Source: Faecalibacter bovis (lineage in GTDB: Bacteria; Bacteroidota; Bacteroidia; Flavobacteriales; Weeksellaceae). Taken from it: DNA of 64,000 bases. The notes below the pieces were generated by a model, which did no database searches, was not told where the DNA came from, and saw nothing but the letters and a program-made list of their open reading frames with translations. Location of the stretch: assembly GCF_017948305.1 (NCBI RefSeq), contig NZ_CP072842.1, positions 2,672,501 to 2,736,500 on the forward strand, given 5' to 3'. Shown here one piece after another: positions 18,128 through 27,310 of this stretch (its first letter is position 1; each line of letters opens with the position of its first letter). A program made the position numbers and the translations under genes.

Positions 18128-18829
18128 ATGAAATTAGATATTTTAGCTATTGGCGCACATCCTGATGATGTTGAATTAGGTTGTGGTGGAACTTTAGCAA
18201 AAGAAATTAGCCTAGGTAAAAAAGTTGGTATTGTTGATTTAACCAAAGGCGAACTTGGTACTCGTGGAACTGATTTAACTCGTAAAGAAGAAGCTCGAGA
18301 AGCAGCAGAAATATTAGGAATTTCTGTTCGAGAGAATCTTGATTTAGGTGATGGATTTTTCCAAAACAACAAAGAAAATCAATTAAAAATCATTGAGATC
18401 ATCCGCAAATATCAACCAGATGTTATTTTGAGTAATGCGCCTTCAGATCGTCATCCAGATCATGCAAAAGGTTCTGACATTGTTAATACTGCAATCTTTT
18501 TATCTGGATTACCAAAAATTGAAAATGGATTACCAGCTTGGCGTCCGAAAAAGCACTTCCACTACATTCAATGGCTTCCTTTAGAACCAAATTTTGTAGT
18601 AGATATCACAGGTTTTTTAGATCAAAAAGTGGATTCGTGTTTAGCATATAAAACTCAATTTTTCGATCCTAATTCTACAGAACCAGTTACTCCTATTGCA
18701 ACAAAAAACTTTACTGATTCCATTCGTTATAGAGCTATGGATTTAGGAAGATTAATAGGTACAGAAGCTGCTGAAGGATTTATTTCAAGAAGTTATATAG
18801 CTGTAAATAATTTAGATTCTTTACTTTAG
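18128..18829 (+). CDS. bshB1: Bacillithiol biosynthesis deacetylase BshB1
   Basis: 233 residues of the LmbE/PIG-L deacetylase family. The zinc motif AHPDDVELGCGGTLA starts at residue 10 and a second motif PSDRHPDHAKGS supplies further ligands. The block LTKGELGTRGTDLTRKEEA, with FFQNNKENQ, is characteristic of BshB1. It removes the acetyl group from GlcNAc-malate to give GlcN-malate, the second step of bacillithiol synthesis in the cytoplasm. Second gene after the peroxidase, ending in a terminator. bshA and bshC are not in this window. Confidence 0.95.
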   Translation: MKLDILAIGAHPDDVELGCGGTLAKEISLGKKVGIVDLTKGELGTRGTDLTRKEEAREAAEILGISVRENLDLGDGFFQNNKENQLKIIEIIRKYQPDVILSNAPSDRHPDHAKGSDIVNTAIFLSGLPKIENGLPAWRPKKHFHYIQWLPLEPNFVVDITGFLDQKVDSCLAYKTQFFDPNSTEPVTPIATKNFTDSIRYRAMDLGRLIGTEAAEGFISRSYIAVNNLDSLL

Positions 18830-18860
18830 AAAAAACACTGAAATTTTCAGTGTTTTTTTT
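18830..18860 (+). terminator. Terminator after bshB1
   Basis: AAAACACTGAAA pairs with TTTCAGTGTTTT and is followed by T. Confidence 0.88.
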
Positions 18861-18871
18861 CTAAAAATTGT

Positions 18872-18901
18872 TTGGAAATATCGAATTCAACACTATATTT
18901 G
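18872..18901 (+). promoter_or_regulatory. Bacteroidota-type promoter for the tRNA-His array
   Basis: TTG (18872-18874), 19-nt spacer, then TATATTTG (18894-18901), an excellent -33/-7 match. It lies 46 nt before the first tRNA and is the only such promoter ahead of the five copies. Confidence 0.75.
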
Positions 18902-18947
18902 CAATCCAATTGAAACACTAATAAACAGTGTAATTTCTTTTAAAATG

Positions 18948-19021
18948 GTGATTGTAGCTCAGTTGGTTAGAGCGCCGGATTGTGGTTCCGGAGGTCGTGG
19001 GTTCGAGACCCATCATTCACC
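18948..19021 (+). tRNA. tRNA-His(GTG), copy 1 of 5
   Basis: A 74-nt cloverleaf. Anticodon stem CCGGA/TCCGG has loop TTGTGGT (anticodon GTG), T arm GTGGG-TTCGAGA-CCCAT, and acceptor GTGATTG/CATTCAC with one T-T mismatch. A G precedes position 1, opposite C73, the His-specific identity pair. CCA is not encoded. Confidence 0.97.
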
Positions 19022-19071
19022 CTAAATAAACTTTTAGAATTTAAGTTTCAAAATCAAAATTCAATAACTTG

Positions 19072-19145
19072 GTGATTGTAGCTCAGTTGGTTAGAGCGCC
19101 GGATTGTGGTTCCGGAGGTCGTGGGTTCGAGACCCATCATTCACC
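19072..19145 (+). tRNA. tRNA-His(GTG), copy 2 of 5
   Basis: Identical in sequence to copy 1, 124 nt downstream of it, with the extra 5' G and no encoded CCA. Confidence 0.97.
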
Positions 19146-19194
19146 CTAAACAAACTTTAGAATTTAAGTTTTAAAATCAAAATTCAATAACTTG

Positions 19195-19268
19195 GTGATT
19201 GTAGCTCAGTTGGTTAGAGCGCCGGATTGTGGTTCCGGAGGTCGTGGGTTCGAGACCCATCATTCACC
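19195..19268 (+). tRNA. tRNA-His(GTG), copy 3 of 5
   Basis: Identical to copy 1, 123 nt after copy 2. Confidence 0.97.
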
Positions 19269-19317
19269 CTAAACAAACTTTAGAATTTAAGTTTTAAAAT
19301 CAAAATTCATTAACTTG

Positions 19318-19391
19318 GTGATTGTAGCTCAGTTGGTTAGAGCGCCGGATTGTGGTTCCGGAGGTCGTGGGTTCGAGACCCATCATTCACC
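19318..19391 (+). tRNA. tRNA-His(GTG), copy 4 of 5
   Basis: Identical to copy 1, 123 nt after copy 3. Confidence 0.97.
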
Positions 19392-19440
19392 CTAAACAAA
19401 CTTTAGAATTTAAGTTTCAAAATCAAAATTCATTAACTTG

Positions 19441-19514
19441 GTGATTGTAGCTCAGTTGGTTAGAGCGCCGGATTGTGGTTCCGGAGGTCGTGGGTTCGAG
19501 ACCCATCATTCACC
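19441..19514 (+). tRNA. tRNA-His(GTG), copy 5 of 5
   Basis: Identical to copy 1. The last copy, followed 6 nt later by a strong terminator. Confidence 0.97.
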
Positions 19515-19520
19515 CTATTA

Positions 19521-19555
19521 AATCTCAATTCTTATTAAGAATTGAGATTTTTTTT
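19521..19555 (+). terminator. Terminator of the tRNA-His array
   Basis: AATCTCAATTCTTA pairs with TAAGAATTGAGATT and is followed by a run of T. Confidence 0.92.
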
Positions 19556-19677
19556 GCTCTATATTTAACATTTCCATTCCTTATATTTTCCTAATTTTAA
19601 TCATCAATTTATTCAATTTTAACACTTTGGTATTATCATTGCGTTAATCCCTAATTGATATTAAAACCGCTATACTC

Positions 19678-22600
19678 TTGAAAATTAATTATAAAAAACT
19701 CTTTAAATATTCCGCAATCACACTACTCACTATTATAGTACTTCTGATTGCGACCATTTTTAGTTTAAAAATTCCTGCCGTTCAAAACTTCATTAAAGAC
19801 CGATTAGTAGTTTATCTTGAAGATAAAATTAAAACCAAAGTAGAACTAGAACGTGTTTACATCGACTTTCCTAATAGTTTGGTGATGGAAAATCTTTATT
19901 TACAAGGTGAAGATGTGGATACGTTGCTTTTCGCAAAAAAATTAGATGTCGGGTTAGATATTTTACAATTAATTGATAATAAAGCGGATCTTACTTCCAT
20001 AGAACTAAATACTGCTAGAGCAAATGTTGTTCGTAAAAAAGACGGTAGTTTTAATTTCGATTATATAATAAATGCTTTTGTAACAAAGGAAGAAGAGGAA
20101 ACAACTTCTAAGCCTTTTATTATTTCGTTAGATAAAATCAAACTCCAAAATGTTGGTGTGTCATTCATTGATCAGCAGGCTGGAAATAATATAAATGTGT
20201 TTGTTAACGCATTTGATACTCGTGTTAAAAAATTCGATTTGCAACAAAATAGCTACGCGATTGATAAAATTTCTTTAGATGGTTTAAAATTACGTTTGAA
20301 ACAAGATTTAGTTCAAGAAGTCGCTGCAAAAGTCGAGCAAAAAGTTGATTCGTTGAATCAGCAAAAACCTATGCAATTGGCATTAGGTGAAATTGATTTA
20401 AAAAACTTTGATATTTATTATGGAGATGATCAAACAAAGATGTATGCTCATCTTCAATTCAAGGAATTTAATACTTCAATCAAAAAATTAGACATAGAAG
20501 ACAACAATTTTGCAGTTGGTGATATTAATCTTAATGGTTTAAAACTAAAATTTATTCAGAAATTAATTCAAGATATAAAAGAATCTGAAACTTCTTCGAA
20601 CACCACTTCTACTCCATTAAAAATTGCGTTGAATCGTATCAATTTAGAAGATATTACTATTGATTATGGCGATGAACGCTCAAAAACTTATGCAAAACTA
20701 GCACTTGAAAAGCTGAATGCTAAAATTAATGCAGTTGATTTAGAAAAAAACAAATTCGATATTGACGAAGTTTTACTTTCCAATACAAATTTAGATGCAA
20801 AACTGCATTTACAAACCTCAAATTCTGCTTCAAATAATTCTTCAAGTTCTGCTCCAATGGAATTAAAACTTGGGAAAGGAATTCTGGACAACGTTAAAAT
20901 TAATTACAATAATACGGCTGCTGCAAAAACTGCTGGTTTAGATTATAATCATTTAACATTGAACAAATTAGCAGTTGATTTGCGTGATTTCCAAATGCTA
21001 AATGGACAGTTTAGTGGAAAAGTAAAAAGTGCCGAATTAAAAGAGCGCAAAGGGTTACATGTTCAACAATTACGCACCAACTTTTTATACGGTACAAACC
21101 AAGCGTATTTAAAAGATTTGTACTTACAAACTCCAAGAACAATAATTCGAGATGAAGTAATTCTGAATTATCGTAACATAAATGAGTTAACCAACAATAT
21201 TGGAAATGTTACTATCAATGCTGATTTGAATCGTTCAAAAATCAGTTTCGCTGACATTTTATTTCTTGTTCCAAGTTTGCGCCAAACTACACCATTTAAA
21301 GAATATCAAAATGCAACGCTGGCCGTAGATACCGAATTGTACGGACGTGTAAATGATTTAACAATTAAAAATCTGTCAGTTTCAGGATTGGATGATTTAA
21401 AAATAAATGCTTCTGGTCGTGTTCAAAATGCAATGAACATGGATCAATTAGCCTATGATTTATCGATTAAAAACTTTTCAACTTCCTCAAAAACGATTTA
21501 TAAAATTGTTCCAAAAAATACCATTCCAAATAACATCCGAATTCCTTCTCAACTAACTTTAAAAGGAAAAGCAAAAGGAACCTTAAAAGTGATTCAACCA
21601 GATTTATACCTAACCTCAACTTTAGGAAACGCTTCTGTAAAAGGACTAATTGATATAAGAAAAACAAATGCTGAAAAATACAATTTAAATGCACAATTTG
21701 ATCGCTTGGACGTTGGAACCTTAATTAGCAATCAACAAGTTGGGAAAATAACAGGAAATGTATCGATCAATGGACAAAGTTTTGATTTAGCACGCGCCAA
21801 CACAAGTATAAACGGTAAAATAAAACAAGCAAAATTTAACCAATATAATTATCAAAATCTTGCATTAAAAGGTAAAATCAACAATGGAATTTTCGATGTA
21901 AATGCGGTTTCGGATGATCCTAATGCTAATCTTAATTTAACTGCTTCTGGTGATTTTAAAAAGGATTTGAAAAATGTAAAACTTAACGGAAATATCGGCA
22001 ATTTAAATATAAAAGCATTGAATTTCTATGACGAAGCTCTTTCAATTTCTGGCGAAATAGATGGTGCTTTTGATAACTTAGATTTTGAAAATCCAAATGG
22101 ATATTTAAGTTTAAAAAATTTAAGTGTTACGGATGAAACTGAAAAGTTAGCTATTGATGAAATGAAGTTAAATGCAATTTCTTCCGAGAATCAAAATCAA
22201 ATTACATTAGAATCTAAAGTTATCAATGCTGAAATAAAAGGTAAATTTAATCTTTTAGAAATTGCTCCTGCCCTAGTTTCTACAATCAATCAATATTATG
22301 AATTTCAAGATTCTAAAAAAATCTCCAAATTTGATCCAAATCAATATTTTACACTAAATGCAAATATCAATAATGATAAATTAGTTCAGAAATTTCTACC
22401 AGATTTAAAAGAATTTTCTACTTTAAATATTACTGGAGATTTTAACGCTCAAACTAAAAAAATCAATTTAGACGGAGATGTAGAAAATTTAATTTATGGT
22501 AATAATTTCCTTAAAAATGCCAAAATTTCACTTTCTAACCCAAATGAAACGCTGAATTATAAACTGAATTTAGATGAAGTTGGTAATGAAAGTTTTAAAC

Positions 22601-24906
22601 TAAATAATATTGATCTTAACGGTGATATTTACAATAATAAAATCAACTTAAACGCATCGTCTAAAGATGAAACAGGTCAAGACAAATTTTATGTTGCAGG
22701 AAATGTTCAATTAGATGATGACATTATTATCGCAAGTTTAAATCCAAATGGGTTAATCTTAAACTATGATGCTTGGCAAATTTCTGAGGATAATCAAATC
22801 AAAATTTCAGATAAAGGCATTGTTGCAAATAATTTTAAAATTTCGAATAACGAAAGTTCAATTGAACTAAATTCTGAAACCGATTCTCCTACAAGTCCAC
22901 TAAATGTTGCGATTAATAATTTTAAAATTGAAACGATAACTGAATTAATTAAAATTGACGAATTGCCAGCTTCTGGAACTATTAACGGAACGGCGCAATT
23001 AAATAATTTAATGGCTGATATGACTTTTACAGCTGATTTAGATGTAACAGATTTAAAGGCCTATAATAATCCCGTTGGTAATCTTGCAATAAATGTAAAA
23101 AACAAAACTTCGGATATTATTTCTGCAGATGCTTTATTGACTGGAAATGATAATGATGTCCGTTTAATTGGCGAGTATAATTTAGCGCAAAGTTTATTAG
23201 ATTTTCGATTCAATATGAATCGATTTGAGTTGAAAACGATCAAAGGTTTTACCAATGGAATGGTAGATGATATTGAAGGTTTTTTAAATGGAAATTTAAA
23301 TCTGAAAGGATCGTTAGATAATCCATCAATAGAAGGTTTAATCGGATTTAATCAAGTTGGTTTTTCGGTTCCTGAATACGGTGTGAATTTCAGAAATATT
23401 ACAGATAATCTAAACTTCACAAAACGAGGAATAGAATTCGATCAATTCAAAATAAATGATAAAGACGGTAATTCGCTTCGCTTGGATGGACAAATTTTAA
23501 CTACAAATTATCAGGATTTTGATTTTAATATTGACCTAAGAGCAAGAGATTTTAAAGTAATAAATTCCGAAAAATCAGCTCAGGCAATGACATACGGAAC
23601 ATTAGCCATTAATACTGATTTAGCAATTCGTGGTAATTTAGATTTGCCTGTTGTTACAGGAGATATTTTAATTACAGATCAATCTGATTTTACATTTGTA
23701 ATGCCAAAAAGCACAACTTCTCTGCAAAGTCATGAAGGTATTGTTGAGTTTATTGATCCTAATGCAACCAAAATTATACAAGAAACAGAAATTGAAACAC
23801 TTCCAAAGGAAACAAATATTAAAGGTGTTAATTTAAGCGTGAATATTGACATTGATCCTGAAGCTAAATCAACAATCATAATCGATCCGATAAATGGAGA
23901 TTATGTAGAATTACAAGGAGAAGCGCAGCTAACTGGCGGAATGGATCCGTCAGGAAGATTATCATTAACAGGGATTTATGAAGTAGAAAAAGGTACTTAC
24001 GAAATGTCTGTTAGTATGATTAAACGCAAATTTGATATTACAAAAGGTTCTACAATTACATGGACAGGCGAACCGATGTCTGCTAATTTAAATTTAACAG
24101 CAGTATATCGAACTCAAACTGCTCCAATCGATTTAGTAGAACAGCAACTTACGGGTTTATCATCTGCGGAAGTAAACATGTATAGACAACGAATTCCTTT
24201 TAATACCGAACTTAAAATTGGAGGCGAATTAGAAAAGCCTGAAATTTCGTTTGACATTACTTTAGATGAAACTAATAATTCTGTTGCAACAACAGTTATT
24301 GAAAATACAAAAGCTAAGCTAAATCAATTAAGAAATGATGAAGCTGAAATGAACAAACAAGTTTTCGCTTTATTGATACTGAATCGTTTTGTGGGGAATA
24401 ATCCATTCCAAAGTCAATCTGGAGTTTCGGCGGAAACAATGGCTCGACAAAGTGTGAGCAGCATACTTTCTGATCAATTAAATAATTTAGCTGCAGATTT
24501 AATACAAGGCGTTGATATTAATCTTGGATTAAATTCTCAAGAAGATTATTCAACTGGTGAAAAAAACACAAGAACGGATCTAAATGTAGAAGTTAGCAAG
24601 AGATTATTGAACGATCGTTTAAAAGTTTCTATCGGAAGTAATTTCGGGCTTGAAGGCGATGCAAGAGCCAACGAAAACATGACCAATATTGCTGGAGATA
24701 TAAACTTAGAATATTCGTTATCTAAAAATGGGCGTTACATGCTTAGGGCTTATCGCAAAAACGAATATCAAGTCGCATTACAAGGGCAAATTATCGAAAC
24801 AGGTGTAGGTTTTATTATTACTTTGGACTACGATAAATTCAGAGAAATTTTTGAGAAGAAAAAGAAAAACGAAGCCATCAAAAAACAAATGAAAATCCAA
24901 CCATGA
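19678..24906 (+). CDS. tamB: TamB-like translocation/assembly protein (DUF490)
   Basis: 1742 residues starting at TTG. One N-terminal signal anchor (LLTIIVLLIATIFSLKIPAV, about 16-35) is followed by AsmA-like sequence (LEDKIKTKVELERVYIDFPNS) and a very long run of short beta-strands. The last about 400 residues form the TamB C-terminal domain, with ISFDITLDE and the Gln-rich EMNKQVFALLILNRFVG block. TamB proteins span the periplasm and help place proteins or lipids in the outer membrane. The stop overlaps the next start as ATGA, coupling it to the Omp85-family gene. No ATG fits the N-terminus better than the TTG. Confidence 0.9.
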   Translation: MKINYKKLFKYSAITLLTIIVLLIATIFSLKIPAVQNFIKDRLVVYLEDKIKTKVELERVYIDFPNSLVMENLYLQGEDVDTLLFAKKLDVGLDILQLIDNKADLTSIELNTARANVVRKKDGSFNFDYIINAFVTKEEEETTSKPFIISLDKIKLQNVGVSFIDQQAGNNINVFVNAFDTRVKKFDLQQNSYAIDKISLDGLKLRLKQDLVQEVAAKVEQKVDSLNQQKPMQLALGEIDLKNFDIYYGDDQTKMYAHLQFKEFNTSIKKLDIEDNNFAVGDINLNGLKLKFIQKLIQDIKESETSSNTTSTPLKIALNRINLEDITIDYGDERSKTYAKLALEKLNAKINAVDLEKNKFDIDEVLLSNTNLDAKLHLQTSNSASNNSSSSAPMELKLGKGILDNVKINYNNTAAAKTAGLDYNHLTLNKLAVDLRDFQMLNGQFSGKVKSAELKERKGLHVQQLRTNFLYGTNQAYLKDLYLQTPRTIIRDEVILNYRNINELTNNIGNVTINADLNRSKISFADILFLVPSLRQTTPFKEYQNATLAVDTELYGRVNDLTIKNLSVSGLDDLKINASGRVQNAMNMDQLAYDLSIKNFSTSSKTIYKIVPKNTIPNNIRIPSQLTLKGKAKGTLKVIQPDLYLTSTLGNASVKGLIDIRKTNAEKYNLNAQFDRLDVGTLISNQQVGKITGNVSINGQSFDLARANTSINGKIKQAKFNQYNYQNLALKGKINNGIFDVNAVSDDPNANLNLTASGDFKKDLKNVKLNGNIGNLNIKALNFYDEALSISGEIDGAFDNLDFENPNGYLSLKNLSVTDETEKLAIDEMKLNAISSENQNQITLESKVINAEIKGKFNLLEIAPALVSTINQYYEFQDSKKISKFDPNQYFTLNANINNDKLVQKFLPDLKEFSTLNITGDFNAQTKKINLDGDVENLIYGNNFLKNAKISLSNPNETLNYKLNLDEVGNESFKLNNIDLNGDIYNNKINLNASSKDETGQDKFYVAGNVQLDDDIIIASLNPNGLILNYDAWQISEDNQIKISDKGIVANNFKISNNESSIELNSETDSPTSPLNVAINNFKIETITELIKIDELPASGTINGTAQLNNLMADMTFTADLDVTDLKAYNNPVGNLAINVKNKTSDIISADALLTGNDNDVRLIGEYNLAQSLLDFRFNMNRFELKTIKGFTNGMVDDIEGFLNGNLNLKGSLDNPSIEGLIGFNQVGFSVPEYGVNFRNITDNLNFTKRGIEFDQFKINDKDGNSLRLDGQILTTNYQDFDFNIDLRARDFKVINSEKSAQAMTYGTLAINTDLAIRGNLDLPVVTGDILITDQSDFTFVMPKSTTSLQSHEGIVEFIDPNATKIIQETEIETLPKETNIKGVNLSVNIDIDPEAKSTIIIDPINGDYVELQGEAQLTGGMDPSGRLSLTGIYEVEKGTYEMSVSMIKRKFDITKGSTITWTGEPMSANLNLTAVYRTQTAPIDLVEQQLTGLSSAEVNMYRQRIPFNTELKIGGELEKPEISFDITLDETNNSVATTVIENTKAKLNQLRNDEAEMNKQVFALLILNRFVGNNPFQSQSGVSAETMARQSVSSILSDQLNNLAADLIQGVDINLGLNSQEDYSTGEKNTRTDLNVEVSKRLLNDRLKVSIGSNFGLEGDARANENMTNIAGDINLEYSLSKNGRYMLRAYRKNEYQVALQGQIIETGVGFIITLDYDKFREIFEKKKKNEAIKKQMKIQP

Positions 24907-27248
24907 AAAAATCAATAGAAATAGTAAACAAAACTTTATTAGGTGTAATTTCATTTTTTGCAATTTCCTCATGTAGCAATACTCAATTTCTGCAAGAAGA
25001 CGAAAAATTATATGTTGGTGCTGATATAGAAATTGTTGGCGATTCGTTATCTAAAAAAGAAAAATCTCAATTAAAAACTGAATTAGAAAGTCGAATTATT
25101 CCAAAACCAAATTCAAGTTTTTTAGGATTACGACCTCAACTTTACATATACAATATCACAAGTGAACCGAAAAATGAAAAAGGTTTACGCCATTGGTTAA
25201 AATATAAAATTGGTGAAGCACCTGTTTTAATGAGCCAAGTTGATACTGAATTCAATAATGAGATTCTGACGAGTTACGCTTCTAATGTTGGCTATTTTAA
25301 TGCAATCGCTAAAGATGATACAATTGTAAAAAACAAAAAAGCTTCGGTAAATTATGTCGTTCAACCAAAAGCGAGATATTTTATCAATAAGGTTAATTTT
25401 CCAACTGATACATTGCAAACCATTAACAAAGAGATTACCAATACACAAAGAAGATCACTTCTAAGAAAAGGTAGACCATACAACTTAAATACGATAATTT
25501 CTGAACGTGAACGTATTGATGAACGTTTAAAAGAAAAAGGATTTTACTACTTTCATCCTGATAATATTATTTTGAAAGCCGACAGTATTTCTACTCAAAA
25601 TCAGGTTGAATTATCTGTTCAATTAAAAGAAAATACGCCAACTATTGCGAAACAACAATACACAATAGATAATATTTTTGTGTTTCCTGATTACAATATA
25701 ACTGATTTGAAAAAAAATATTTATCAAATTCCGTTAGAAAAAGACTCTTTGACTTTAAATCAGGAAGATAATTTTTATATGATTGATCCGTATAAAAAAT
25801 TCAAACCTAAAATTTTTGAACGTGCCTTACAATTCAAAAAAGGAGAATTATATAATCGCACCGATCACAATTTGACTCTGAATCGATTGGTTAATCTTGG
25901 AGTTTTCAAATTTGTAAACAATCAATTTATAATTTCAGATTCTATTAATAATAAATTTGATGCGTATTATATGCTTACACCTCGCGAATTTCAATCACTT
26001 CGATTGGAATTATTAGGGCGTACAAATTCAGCAAATTATGGTGGTGGTGAAATTAATTTAAATTGGACACATCGTAATTTACTTCGTGGTGCTGAACAAT
26101 TAAAAGCTACAATTTTTGGTGCGTTCGATATGCAATTAGGTGGACCAAAAGACGCCAATAACATTTTCCGTATGGGGACAAATGTAGAATTTTCAATTCC
26201 TCGAATTATTGCTCCTTTTAGGTTTCATACTTCCGGTGCGTACATTCCGCGTACAAACGTTACTTTGGCGTACGAATATCTTAACAGAACTCGCCTTTAT
26301 GCTTTACATAATTTTAATACTTCCTTTGGATATCAATGGAAAGAGAACGCGAGAAAAGATCACGATTTAAAAGTTTTAGAAGTTACGTTGGTAAAACCCG
26401 ATAATGTTTCGGACGAATATTATAATCAGATTTATGATGAATTTGGGAATATTATCAATCCGCAATTAAAACGAGTGGTAGATAAACAATTAATTTTCGG
26501 ACCAAGATATTCTTACACTTACACAACAACCATGTTGCCTCGAAAAAACACCATTTATTATCGTGGTATGGTTGATTTATCAGCAAATTTAACTGGTTTA
26601 ATTTCGGGTGCGAATATTGAAAAAGGCAATCAGAAAGAAATCTTCAACATTCCTTTCAGCCAATATGCAAAGATGGAACACGATTTTAGATTTTTCCACA
26701 AATTTAATCGCAAAACATCTATCGCAACACGCTTTATCGGAGGAATTGCTTTACCGTACGGAAACTCAGAATTTGTTCCATTTTCAAAACAATTTTTTGT
26801 TGGAGGAAGCAATAGTATCCGAGCGTTTAGAGCAAGAACTCTTGGTCCAGGTTCTTACGATCCGCGCAATCAAAATGCAAATTTTTACTTTGACCAAGCG
26901 GGTGATATTAAGTTAGAATTGAATGCAGAATATCGAATGAATTTGTTTAAATTTTTAAACTTAGGATTTTTTGTTGATGCTGGTAATATTTGGACAGTAA
27001 ACGAAGAACCAACATTACCAGGTGGAAAATTTTCCAAAGATTTTATAAATGAAATCGCTATTGGTACAGGTTTAGGTGTTCGTCTTGATTTTAGTTTATT
27101 AATTCTACGTTTCGATTTTGCGATGCCATTACGAGTTCCATATTACGAGAAAAACGATCGTTGGACTTTTGATAAAATTGATTTTTCAGATAAAGATTGG
27201 CGAAAAGATAATCTAATTCTAAATATAGCAATAGGTTATCCTTTCTAG
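24903..27248 (+). CDS. Omp85-family TamA-like outer-membrane lipoprotein (TamL type)
   Basis: 781 residues. The N-terminus (ending FFAISSC) is a lipoprotein signal with Cys at about residue 24, unlike proteobacterial TamA. POTRA-like segments cover about residues 30-350 (AKQQYTIDNIFVFPDYN, RTDHNLTLNRLVNLGVFKFV). The C-terminal 16-strand Omp85 barrel includes the signature FFVGGSNSIRAFRARTLGPG and ends with an aromatic residue (GYPF). Lipidated TamA-like proteins called TamL are known in Bacteroidota. Translationally coupled to tamB by a 4-nt overlap, so the two probably act as one outer-membrane assembly machine. The lipobox supports surface or periplasm-side anchoring. Confidence 0.9.
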   Translation: MKKSIEIVNKTLLGVISFFAISSCSNTQFLQEDEKLYVGADIEIVGDSLSKKEKSQLKTELESRIIPKPNSSFLGLRPQLYIYNITSEPKNEKGLRHWLKYKIGEAPVLMSQVDTEFNNEILTSYASNVGYFNAIAKDDTIVKNKKASVNYVVQPKARYFINKVNFPTDTLQTINKEITNTQRRSLLRKGRPYNLNTIISERERIDERLKEKGFYYFHPDNIILKADSISTQNQVELSVQLKENTPTIAKQQYTIDNIFVFPDYNITDLKKNIYQIPLEKDSLTLNQEDNFYMIDPYKKFKPKIFERALQFKKGELYNRTDHNLTLNRLVNLGVFKFVNNQFIISDSINNKFDAYYMLTPREFQSLRLELLGRTNSANYGGGEINLNWTHRNLLRGAEQLKATIFGAFDMQLGGPKDANNIFRMGTNVEFSIPRIIAPFRFHTSGAYIPRTNVTLAYEYLNRTRLYALHNFNTSFGYQWKENARKDHDLKVLEVTLVKPDNVSDEYYNQIYDEFGNIINPQLKRVVDKQLIFGPRYSYTYTTTMLPRKNTIYYRGMVDLSANLTGLISGANIEKGNQKEIFNIPFSQYAKMEHDFRFFHKFNRKTSIATRFIGGIALPYGNSEFVPFSKQFFVGGSNSIRAFRARTLGPGSYDPRNQNANFYFDQAGDIKLELNAEYRMNLFKFLNLGFFVDAGNIWTVNEEPTLPGGKFSKDFINEIAIGTGLGVRLDFSLLILRFDFAMPLRVPYYEKNDRWTFDKIDFSDKDWRKDNLILNIAIGYPF

Positions 27249-27310
27249 ATTTCAATTCTATTAAATCTCATTTAAAATTCTTATTTTTAGAGATACAAAA
27301 ACTAGTTGAA

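Larger units (their letters stand above)
18948..19514 (+). repeat. Tandem repeat of 123-124 bp carrying tRNA-His
   Basis: Five units. The tRNA part is identical in all, and the 49-50-nt spacers (CCTAAACAAACTTTAGAATT and what follows) differ only at a few positions (ATAAAC/ACAAAC, TTTCAAA/TTTTAAA, CAATAA/CATTAA). This indicates recent duplication, or homogenisation of the tRNA copies. One promoter and one terminator frame the array, so it is probably one precursor RNA. Confidence 0.95.

Noticed and set aside
18948-19514. Regular 123-nt repeat resembling a CRISPR array
   Set aside because: The repeat contains a complete tRNA-His cloverleaf, spacers are nearly the same, and no cas genes are present.
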